Positions 55,951 through 64,000 of a DNA stretch of 64,000 nucleotides are shown here, in pieces; the stretch's first letter is position 1; every line of letters starts with the position of its first letter. This stretch comes from an uncultured Desulfuromonas sp. GTDB lineage: Bacteria > Desulfobacterota > Desulfuromonadia > Desulfuromonadales > Desulfuromonadaceae. The notes beneath the pieces are model-generated. The model saw only the letters and a list, made by a program, of their open reading frames with translations, was not told the DNA's origin and did no database searches. Where the stretch lies: positions 62,001 to 126,000 of the forward strand of contig NZ_OY787470.1 in NCBI RefSeq assembly GCF_963678835.1. The letters run 5' to 3'. The position numbers were made by a program, and so were the translations under genes.

Positions 55951-56032
55951 TGTAGGAGCGAATTTATTCGCGAATTGTTCTGGACATTGATCCTTTTCAT
56001 GATGGGAATTCGCGGCTGAAGCCGCTCCTATA
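55951..56032. repeat. REPIN-like palindromic element
   Basis: TGTAGGAGCGAATTTATTCG and, inverted about 50 bp later, CGCGGCTGAAGCCGCTCCTA share the GTAGGAGCG/CGCTCCTA ends. Each half is itself a short palindrome. This is the layout of a pair of inverted REP elements of the GTAGGAGCG class known from gamma-proteobacteria. No REP-associated transposase gene is in the window. Confidence 0.8.
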
Positions 56033-56130
56033 AGATACAATTTTAATTATGCTGAAGTACTAGGGACGGCCGCGTCAGCGAGCGAAGGGGAGCCGACGCA
56101 GTCAAACACAGGAAGTGTTTGGCGTAGTAG

Positions 56131-56201
56131 GCGAATCTCGCCCGCTCCGCCATTTAATAAACAAAAAGACGCTGCCCAACGGGTGACGTCCTTTTTGTTT
56201 T
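56131..56201 (+). repeat. second copy of tRNA-Ser 3' end and terminator
   Basis: GCGAATCTCGCCCGCTCCGC with CA following corresponds to the T-arm/acceptor 3' strand of tRNA-Ser (55782-55803), 349 bp away, and is followed by a near-identical terminator (arms ACAAAAAGACG and the matching CGTCCTTTTTGT, 56160-56200). The upstream part of the tRNA is absent. The pair forms imperfect direct repeats of about 70 bp, like att sites or a decayed tandem tRNA duplication. Confidence 0.8.
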
Positions 56202-56269
56202 GGTGTCCTTGAGCGAGAGACCGCGTAGAAAAATGTCCCAACTCCCTTTAAAATCAAACGAAAGTCCTT

Positions 56270-56480
56270 CGGTGTTGAGTTTTTACGATAATCTCTTAAG
56301 TTTCAAAAAAAGAAGAAATTGAGAGACAAACAGATTTGAGCTTTAAGTTTTTATGTCAAATTCTTTTGAGTTTCAAAAAAAGAAGAAATTGAGAGACAAA
56401 CAGATTTGAGCTTTAAGTTTTTATGCTAAACTGTTTTGCATCTCAAAAAAGCAAAAAAAATAATGACAAAGCTATTTGGA
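56270..56480 (+). repeat. 70-bp tandem repeats upstream of fic
   Basis: Two nearly identical 70-bp units at 56300-56369 and 56370-56439 (each starting GTTTCAAAAAAAGAAGAAA) are flanked by a partial copy before and a degenerate copy after, all in register at period 70 except for one 2-nt shift. The units are very AT-rich. They end about 50 bp before the fic ATG and may act as operator or promoter repeats. Confidence 0.9.
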
Positions 56481-56528
56481 GATAATTTATTTGAATTTTC
56501 AATAGTCAAAGTGAGTGGGTAAAACATT

Positions 56529-57650
56529 ATGGAACACAGTTTAGAAAATGCGGTTGGCTATCATTACGGAAAGTTTCCTCCTGAGAATCTTGATTATGGA
56601 CGCCTGGTGCAACCTCTCGTAGAGGCAACCGATGCTTTAGCACGCTATGACCAGATGCTGAAAACTATGCACAATAGTGAAATATTGCTCGCACCTTTGC
56701 GAAATCAAGAGGCCGTCATTTCCTCGCGGATGGAGGGAACGGTGAGCACAATGGATGAAATTTTACAATATGAAGCGGACTATAGTGGTGAATCAGGTGA
56801 GGTCGGTGATGTGCGATCTGAGGTTATTGAAACAATCTTGTATCAACGTGCATTGAAGGCAACGCAGCAAGCTATATCAGATGGTTATGGCCTTTCGAAG
56901 TCTCTGATTAAATCAATCCATCAACGCTTGTTGTCTTTGGGGCGTGGAGCTAAAAAATCACCAGGACAATTTAAAACCGAACAAAATTATTTGGCGGATA
57001 AATTCAAAAAAAATATCCTGTTTGTGCCAATTTCTCCGGAATCATTGGAATCCGGTTTGGATCATCTTTTTGACTATGTCCATAACAGCACAGAACCTGT
57101 TTTAATCAAAACGGGGATCACTCATGTCGAGTTTGAAGCTCTTCATCCATTCAAAGACGGTAATGGCCGTATAGGGCGAATGCTTATTACATTGATGCTG
57201 TGGAATTGTGGTCTGATTTCCGCACCTCATTTTTATATCAGTGGCTTTTTCGAAGAGAATAAAGACACCTATATTGATACAATGCGAAGTGTTTCTGATA
57301 CAGGAGACTGGGAGAGCTGGTGTGTCTTTTTTTTGAAAGCTTTAGAGCAGCAAGCGATTAGAAATTTAGAGATTGCTGAAAATATAAAAACTTTATATGA
57401 AGAAATGAAGTCTAAGTTTTCAGAATTGTTGTCTTCAAAATGGAGTGTAAATGCCTTGGATTTTGTTTTTACAAATCCAGTATTTAGAAATAACAAATTT
57501 ACAAACAACAGCGAGATTCCTCCTGGAACTGCTGCCCGGTTTACACGTATTCTTTTAGATGAAGGACTGATTATTGCTAAAGAAGAAGCCTCTGGCCGCC
57601 GACCAGCGCTTTATTCTTTTGAGCCGTTAATGCAATTGGTCAGAGTTTAG
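56529..57650 (+). CDS. Fic-domain protein (putative AMP transferase)
   Basis: The 373-residue protein has the catalytic motif HPFKDGNGRIGR (206-217, catalytic His206) and an N-terminal inhibitory motif SSRMEG (65-70, pattern S/T-x-x-x-E-G). It is therefore a class II Fic enzyme that should be held inactive by its own helix. A C-terminal winged-helix-like region (ALDFVFTNPVFRNN, then IPPGTAARFTRILLDEGLI) is typical of Fic/DOC proteins and may bind DNA or sense a partner. Such proteins AMPylate a target; the target here is unknown. The gene is more AT-rich than its neighbours and follows a tRNA, both signs of transfer. No antitoxin gene is adjacent. Confidence 0.92.
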   Translation: MEHSLENAVGYHYGKFPPENLDYGRLVQPLVEATDALARYDQMLKTMHNSEILLAPLRNQEAVISSRMEGTVSTMDEILQYEADYSGESGEVGDVRSEVIETILYQRALKATQQAISDGYGLSKSLIKSIHQRLLSLGRGAKKSPGQFKTEQNYLADKFKKNILFVPISPESLESGLDHLFDYVHNSTEPVLIKTGITHVEFEALHPFKDGNGRIGRMLITLMLWNCGLISAPHFYISGFFEENKDTYIDTMRSVSDTGDWESWCVFFLKALEQQAIRNLEIAENIKTLYEEMKSKFSELLSSKWSVNALDFVFTNPVFRNNKFTNNSEIPPGTAARFTRILLDEGLIIAKEEASGRRPALYSFEPLMQLVRV

Positions 57651-57744
57651 AAAGGCGACTAATTCTATCGCAGGTTATTTTATAAATACGAAAAAGATGT
57701 TGTCGTGGGTTAGCGTCCTTCAAATCTTTGGGTTGTGAGAATTT

Positions 57745-59379
<1,635 letters not shown>

Positions 59380-59578
59380 GGTGGTTCCTTGCTGATCATG
59401 TCAGGTCACAGGTTGTGGTTAAGTGCGTGGGAATAGCATGGTTGACGACAAGACACAAGGATAAACGGGGTGTTACGGTCGAGAAACTGAAAACAACCCT
59501 GATGCGCTAAAAGACTCGACAAGCCGGCTCATTAGGCATTACTCTGCGATCTAACACGAATCTGACAAGGAGGCCTCC

Positions 59579-60277
59579 ATGTGGGCGGATAATCCGATGG
59601 TTAACAGCCAGTTCCTGTTGATTTTAAAGTTGGTTTTGGCCTTTATTGCCGGCACCATGGTCGGTATTGAACGCGAGAAGCACGGCCGTCCGGCCGGGCT
59701 GCGCACCCATATTTTGGTGTGTGTCGGCGCGTGCCTGATGATGGTGGTGTCCGAAGGGGTGTTTTTCAAATTTGGCCATCTTTCAGCCGAAAGCGTGGTG
59801 CGCCTTGATCCGGGGCGTATCGGCGCACAGATTATTACCGGCATCGGTTTTCTCGGCGCCGGGGTGATCCTTAAAGAGGGGGTGTCGGTACGTGGACTGA
59901 CCACGGCCGCCTGTCTGTGGTATGTGGCCGGTTTGGGCATGGCTTTCGGTATGGGCATGTTTCTCATTGGCGCGGTTGCCACAGCCCTGGCCCTGATCGC
60001 CCTGATTGCCATGAAAAAACTGGAACCGGTGCTGAAAAAGGATCGTTTTCTCAACCTGTGTGTGGTGACCGGCTCTGAGGTGGATGTGCTGGATCAATTG
60101 CAGCAGGTGTTTACCAACCATCAGGTGTTTGTTTTCAATATCGAGCAGGATATCAATCTGATGGAAAAGCAACGTCGCTACGACTTTGTCTTGACCCGCC
60201 ATCAACAACGGATCGGCCGGGATCTGGTCGGAGAAATTCTCGAACTCAACGGTGTGATTCGAGTGCGTTACAAGTAG
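59579..60277 (+). CDS. MgtC/SapB-family membrane protein
   Basis: The 232-residue protein has five N-terminal membrane segments with the MgtC motifs GTMVGIEREKHGRPAGLRTH and GIGFLGAGVILKEG, and a C-terminal cytoplasmic ACT-like domain of about 85 residues with VTGSEVDVLDQLQQVF. MgtC proteins help growth at low magnesium and inhibit the F-type ATPase in some pathogens. ATG 59579 has a strong AAGGAGG site. No magnesium riboswitch or mgtA gene is seen. Confidence 0.9.
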   Translation: MWADNPMVNSQFLLILKLVLAFIAGTMVGIEREKHGRPAGLRTHILVCVGACLMMVVSEGVFFKFGHLSAESVVRLDPGRIGAQIITGIGFLGAGVILKEGVSVRGLTTAACLWYVAGLGMAFGMGMFLIGAVATALALIALIAMKKLEPVLKKDRFLNLCVVTGSEVDVLDQLQQVFTNHQVFVFNIEQDINLMEKQRRYDFVLTRHQQRIGRDLVGEILELNGVIRVRYK

Positions 60278-60753
60278 GTGGGGGAGCTGTTCCTGATGGT
60301 GAAAAGAGCGGCCGGGGGCCGTCCGCCAGCGGTGGTTTTCTGGACAGTGTGCTCCATGCATGCTACTTTGAAAGGCCTCTGGTCTTCGGACCTGCTTTGT
60401 TGTTTCTTTTTTGTCCTATCGCGCCCGTGGTTGTCGTGGTTTTATCCGCAGGGGAAAACTCCCGGGAAATCAAGACAGTCACGTCCCTGTATTCTCTAGG
60501 AGAGATACGCGGATGAAGGTTCCCTGTTTTTACCAAAGCACATCACTGTAAGAAGGCTTCCTGCTGAAGCCTTGGACGTGGCCTGGCCTGTTAACGGCTG
60601 GTCCGATCCACCCGTGTCGCGCAATTGGCGTGATGCTGTAGGATTCTTGCGCCCAAAATACAGTGTCAGGGGGCTTGGGATGAGGACGCGTTGGTTCTGG
60701 ATGCCGCCACGGGAAACACTCTTGTGGCGCTGTCCACCAAGGGAGATTTTTCA
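60278..60753. other. 476-bp intergenic leader region
   Basis: No gene is supported. AAGGCTTC (60553-60560) and GAAGCCTT (60566-60573) form a perfect 8-bp hairpin with a 5-base loop, but no T-tract follows. The region is GC-rich with several GGAG-like sites in front of poor ORFs. It could be a long structured leader for the downstream protease gene; I do not recognise a known riboswitch core. Confidence 0.5.
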
Positions 60754-61569
60754 ATGATACGACGTTTTTATTTTTTCAGCGTTTTGGGTGCAGTGATCCT
60801 GTTGCTGACCACCGTCGGTTGCAAGCCTTATTTTGTGTTGGCCACCCAGCAGGACAAAATCATGCTGGAGCAGGTGCTGGATCAGGAGACACAGCAATTG
60901 GATCAGTTGGATACGCTGACCGGGCGCCTTGAATCGATGCAGGATGATCTGGTTGCCCATCAGTCGCAGTCCATTACTGAGCTCCAGCAGAGAATGGCGA
61001 ACCAGGATAAACAGCTGATGGCGTTGAAAAATCAGCTGGCAGAACTGGATCAGGCCTTTGAAAACTTAAGGCAGGAGCATTCCGCAGAGCCGGTTCGCTA
61101 CAACGACATGCAAAGTGTGGCGGTCGACACCGATACGACGGCCAAACAGGTGATTGGTGCGGTGGAGCAAGTGTATATTTCTCCGCCCGGTCTTTTGCTG
61201 AATGCTCGCATTGATACCGGTGCCACAACCTCCTCCATTGATGCCCGCAATGTCGAGCCGTTTGAGCGCGACGGCAAACGATGGGTCCGTTTTGAAATCA
61301 CCGATCCGGAGAGTGACGAGCCGGTTGTGCTGGAGTGCCGGGTGGTGCGTCGGGTCAAAATTATTCAGGCCATCACCGAAGAGAAAGAGCGTCGCTATGT
61401 GGTGGAACTGCTGGTTGCCCTCGGCAATGTGACGCGCAGTGCCGAATTTACCTTGTCGGACCGTGATCATGTCGAATATCCGGTGTTGATTGGGCGCAAT
61501 ATCCTCATGGATTCAATGACCGTGGATGTCAGCAAGAAGTTCCTCTCCGTCCCGACCCATTCCTATTAA
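60754..61569 (+). CDS. membrane-anchored retropepsin-like (ATP-dependent zinc protease type) protein
   Basis: The 271-residue protein has an N-terminal hydrophobic segment ending in Cys23 (LLTTVGC, a possible lipobox), a coiled coil over about 35-110 and a C-terminal domain of the PF05618 family with the aspartic-protease-like motif RIDTGATTSSIDA (Asp154-Thr-Gly-Ala). RNILMDSMTVDVSKK closes the domain. The family was named for a presumed zinc protease but resembles retropepsins. ATG 60754 follows GGGAGA. It is first of three tightly packed genes with the transglutaminase-7TM and ATP-grasp genes, suggesting peptide cleavage paired with peptide-bond formation. Confidence 0.88.
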   Translation: MIRRFYFFSVLGAVILLLTTVGCKPYFVLATQQDKIMLEQVLDQETQQLDQLDTLTGRLESMQDDLVAHQSQSITELQQRMANQDKQLMALKNQLAELDQAFENLRQEHSAEPVRYNDMQSVAVDTDTTAKQVIGAVEQVYISPPGLLLNARIDTGATTSSIDARNVEPFERDGKRWVRFEITDPESDEPVVLECRVVRRVKIIQAITEEKERRYVVELLVALGNVTRSAEFTLSDRDHVEYPVLIGRNILMDSMTVDVSKKFLSVPTHSY

Positions 61570-61581
61570 CGGATTATCCCG

Positions 61582-63099
61582 ATGCCTAGAGTTCTCTTTT
61601 ACAGTGTTATTGTCGCGTTGTTTGTTCTCGGGCTGGGGTTGATGTGGGTACGGCATGCCCAGACCAATGTGCCGTTGCTTCCCGGCGAACAAGCCGAAGT
61701 GTGGCTGGTTGAGGCCAAAATCAATTTCAGTGCAAAAGGTGGCCCGGTTCGAGTCAGTCTGGATATTCCGGATCATCTGCCCCGTTTCAAGATGGTCAAC
61801 GAGCAGGCCGCATCGCCCGGCTATGGTTATTCCGTGGTTGATGCCGGTGACGGCAACCGCCGGGCGGTGTGGACGATTCGTAATTCCACCGGCCCGCAAA
61901 CGCTCTATTATAAGATCCAGGTGACTCCCGAACCGTTGTCCGAGGTCAGCCGGGTTGCCGCGCCGCGAGCACCGCTGGAAATTTTCTGGGAGGAATCCCA
62001 GTTCGGTGCGGCGCGCCATGTTCTGGAGCTTGCTCATGCTCGGTCGGATTCAGTCCTGACCATGTGCAGTGAATTGATCAAGCTTGTGAATGCCGGCGAT
62101 AAAGACCAGAATGTTTCCCTGCTGCTGTCCTCAATGCCGGTGGAGATTCTGCTTGAAAGACTTTTTAATTACGCGGGGATTCCCACCCGGATTGTCAAAG
62201 GTCTTTACTTGGAAGAGAACCGCCATAACCTGAAGCTTGCCCCGGTGCTGATCGTCTATGACAGCGGCGGTTGGGTGATGTTTGATCCGGTCTCAGGGGT
62301 GCAGGGTCCCCCGGAAAATTTCATGCTGTGGAACCTTGATGATTTCTCGTTGCTTGATGTCAGCGGCGGGCGCAGCTCCAAGGTCAGTTTTGCCGTGACC
62401 CGCCAGAGTATTTCCGCCAAGCAGCTGGCGTTTGATGGTCCTGCGGAGACCCGTTTTTCCCTGTTTGACATGCAACGGCTGCCGGTAGAAGAGCAGAATA
62501 TGCTCAAGGTGATGTTGCTGTTGCCGCTGGGGGCGCTGGTGGTGGTTTTTATGAATGTCATTGTCGGGGTCCGCACCTCCAGCACCTTTATGCCGATTTT
62601 GATCGCGTTGTCCTTTCTGCAGACTGCTTTGCTGCCCGGTTTGATCAGTTTTATCGCCATTGTTTCTTTTGGATTGTTGCTGCGCAGCTACTTGTCCCAC
62701 TTCAATCTGTTGCTGGTGGCGCGCATCTCCACCATCGTTATCCTGGTGTTGATGATCATTGTCTTCTCCAGCCTGTTCGGTTATCGGATTGGCTTTAACA
62801 CCGGTATGACCGTCACGTTTTTCCCGGTGATCATCATTGCCTGGACCATTGAACGTATGTCGATTCTGTGGGAAGACGAAGGGCCGCGTGAGGTGGTGGT
62901 GCAAGGTGGCGGCAGCTTGCTGGTGGCCATCTGTGCCTATCTGCTGATGAGCTGGTCAACGGCCGCCTATCTAAGCTTCAACTTTCCCGAACTCAACCTG
63001 ATCGTCCTCGCCCTGATCATGACCATGGGCAATTACACCGGCTACAAGTGGACTGAGTTGCGTCGTTTCCGGGCGTTGCGGCTCAAGTTGAGGCTGTGA
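61582..63099 (+). CDS. inactive transglutaminase fused to 7-transmembrane domain
   Basis: The 505-residue protein has one N-terminal membrane segment, a periplasmic transglutaminase-fold domain (about 150-260) and a seven-helix membrane region (about 310-490). The core reads VEILLERLFNYAGIPTRIVK and later GGWVMFDPVSGV, with no Cys at the nucleophile position, so it is judged inactive. This is the uup1/7TM_transglut_like architecture described with ATP-grasp ligases. It may bind a peptide rather than cross-link it. It lies 12 bp after the protease gene and overlaps the ATP-grasp gene by one base (TGATG). Confidence 0.9.
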   Translation: MPRVLFYSVIVALFVLGLGLMWVRHAQTNVPLLPGEQAEVWLVEAKINFSAKGGPVRVSLDIPDHLPRFKMVNEQAASPGYGYSVVDAGDGNRRAVWTIRNSTGPQTLYYKIQVTPEPLSEVSRVAAPRAPLEIFWEESQFGAARHVLELAHARSDSVLTMCSELIKLVNAGDKDQNVSLLLSSMPVEILLERLFNYAGIPTRIVKGLYLEENRHNLKLAPVLIVYDSGGWVMFDPVSGVQGPPENFMLWNLDDFSLLDVSGGRSSKVSFAVTRQSISAKQLAFDGPAETRFSLFDMQRLPVEEQNMLKVMLLLPLGALVVVFMNVIVGVRTSSTFMPILIALSFLQTALLPGLISFIAIVSFGLLLRSYLSHFNLLLVARISTIVILVLMIIVFSSLFGYRIGFNTGMTVTFFPVIIIAWTIERMSILWEDEGPREVVVQGGGSLLVAICAYLLMSWSTAAYLSFNFPELNLIVLALIMTMGNYTGYKWTELRRFRALRLKLRL

Positions 63100-64000
63100 T
63101 GTTGTTCAAAAGCTTGCGTGACATGGGCATTCTCGGCATGAACGCCCGCAATATTGAGTTCATTGGTCGTTACAATCAGCGCAGTCTCTATCCGCTGGTG
63201 GATGACAAACTCAAAACCAAGAAGCTTGCCCAGCGTTTTGATATCCCCGCGCCAAAGCTGCATTTTGTCATCCGTGAGCAGCACCGGCTGAGAAATGCGG
63301 AAAATCTGTTTCGCAAAATCGACGGCTTTGCCATCAAACCGGCTAAAGGCTCCGGCGGCAAAGGGATTCTGGTGATTCGTGCCCAGGAACAGGGTCGCTT
63401 TGTCACCACTTCGGGGGCGCGTCTTGATCTCAACGATATTAAACGGCATATCTCCAACATTCTGGCCGGGCTGTATTCTCTGGCCGGCACACCGGATGTA
63501 GCGATTGTCGAAGAGCTAGTGGCGTTTTCCGAGATGTTCACCGGCTACTCCTATCAAGGTGTTCCCGATATTCGTATTGTCGTGTTTCAGGGCTACCCGG
63601 TGATGGCCATGCTGCGCTTGGCCACCCAGCGCTCCGACGGCAAGGCCAATCTCCATCAGGGCGCCATTGGCGTCGGGCTCGATATCGCCACCGGCTCCTC
63701 TCTCGATGCTGTGCAGTTCTCCATGCCGCTGGAGATTCATCCCGACACCGGCAAATCGTTGGCGGGTATCGATATCCCCGGCTGGCAGGAGATCCTCTAT
63801 CTGGCGGCACGCTGTTATGATATGACCGGTCTCGGCTATATCGGCACTGATATTGTTCTCGATAGCGGCAAGCGTCCGCTGTTGCTCGAACTCAACGCCC
63901 GTCCCGGCCTGTCGATCCAGGCCGCCAACGGCCAGGGGCTGTTACCGCGTCTGCGCCATATTGAGAACCTGACCGTTAAACACACCAGTGCCGAAGAGCG
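63099..64000 (+). CDS. RimK-like ATP-grasp ligase (alpha-L-glutamate ligase-like), truncated at window edge
   Basis: ATG 63099 overlaps the previous stop, and the frame stays open to the window end (300 codons). FAIKPAKGSGGKGI is the ATP-binding segment, IVEELV the nucleotide clamp, and DIRIVVFQGYPVMAMLRLAT, GYIGTDIVLD and LLLELNARPGLSIQ are the metal-binding ATP-grasp motifs. The family (TIGR02291-like) is related to RimK, which adds glutamate to a protein C-terminus. With the protease and transglutaminase-7TM genes it forms a conserved predicted peptide-modification cluster. The C-terminus lies outside the window. Confidence 0.92.
   Translation, partial: MLFKSLRDMGILGMNARNIEFIGRYNQRSLYPLVDDKLKTKKLAQRFDIPAPKLHFVIREQHRLRNAENLFRKIDGFAIKPAKGSGGKGILVIRAQEQGRFVTTSGARLDLNDIKRHISNILAGLYSLAGTPDVAIVEELVAFSEMFTGYSYQGVPDIRIVVFQGYPVMAMLRLATQRSDGKANLHQGAIGVGLDIATGSSLDAVQFSMPLEIHPDTGKSLAGIDIPGWQEILYLAARCYDMTGLGYIGTDIVLDSGKRPLLLELNARPGLSIQAANGQGLLPRLRHIENLTVKHTSAEE

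Larger units (their letters stand above)
55852..56528. other. 677-bp gene-free region between tRNA-Ser and fic
   Basis: No gene is supported here. In order it contains an inverted copy of the tRNA T-arm (GGGAGATTCGAA near 55861), a REPIN-like palindrome pair (55951-56032), hairpin CAAACAC/GTGTTTG near 56104-56122, a second copy of the tRNA 3' end plus terminator (56131-56201), and 70-bp tandem repeats (56270-56480). The AT-rich last part probably contains the fic promoter. Confidence 0.7.

Noticed and set aside
55852..56528. integrated prophage or island at tRNA-Ser
   Set aside because: There is no integrase or phage gene; only direct-repeat-like ends remain, so an active element is not supported.

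Overview
The window looks like chromosome from a Gram-negative anaerobe of the Desulfuromonadales type (Desulfuromonas/Pelobacter/Geopsychrobacter-like Desulfobacterota). This is inferred from the combination of an exosortase A system with PrsK/PrsR, a haem-c chemoreceptor, many GGDEF proteins and a YeiH remnant. No rRNA or marker-gene comparison was possible. Most genes have moderate GC and Shine-Dalgarno sites. A few stretches are clearly AT-rich: about 1.1-2.1 kb, 4.85-5.5 kb and 56.2-57.7 kb.

Bases 1-23918 are an extracellular polysaccharide/exosortase locus. A TIGR03790-like protein (cut by the window edge) is followed by a membrane acyltransferase, a flippase, an ATP-grasp ligase fused to a GNAT-like domain, a polysaccharide deacetylase, two GT4 glycosyltransferases flanking an O-antigen-ligase-like polymerase, a TPR protein and two secreted parallel beta-helix proteins. 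CapA and a double VanZ protein run on the minus strand. Then come the exosortase-associated acyltransferase, WecB, XrtA, EpsI, the sensor kinase PrsK and its sigma-54 activator PrsR. Polymer synthesis, export and modification are thus linked to a protein-sorting transpeptidase and its transcriptional control. No PEP-CTERM substrate is encoded inside the window.

Bases 24-32 kb are rich in cyclic-di-GMP genes: a diguanylate cyclase, an ammonium transporter fused through a HAMP-like linker to GGDEF, and a Cache-GGDEF-EAL protein, with the PLP-dependent aspartate decarboxylase PanP between them. Bases 32-39.3 kb hold a tightly overlapping minus-strand MoxR/DUF58/DUF4381/BatA/BatB-C/BatD operon. 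Its BatB-C protein carries 51 tandem Asp-Gln-Gln repeats made of two homogeneous 9-bp blocks.

Bases 39.5-52.7 kb contain queF, a hotdog thioesterase, a hairpin-rich repeat cluster, an exported ATP-dependent DNA ligase overlapping a large hybrid sensor kinase, an MFS transporter/acyl-CoA ligase pair, and a fluoride riboswitch ahead of a CLC-F-type antiporter and a nitroreductase. A haem-binding chemoreceptor follows. After it lie fragments of a divergent yeiH/lysR pair.

Bases 53-64 kb carry a Cache-GGDEF protein with a cyclic-nucleotide-binding partner, tadA, tRNA-Ser(CGA) with a duplicated 3' end and terminator, a REPIN-like palindrome, 70-bp tandem repeats before a Fic gene, an ABC-F ATPase and an MgtC protein. 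The window ends in a membrane gene set (retropepsin-like protease, inactive transglutaminase-7TM, RimK-like ATP-grasp) resembling the predicted peptide-modification systems described around ATP-grasp enzymes.
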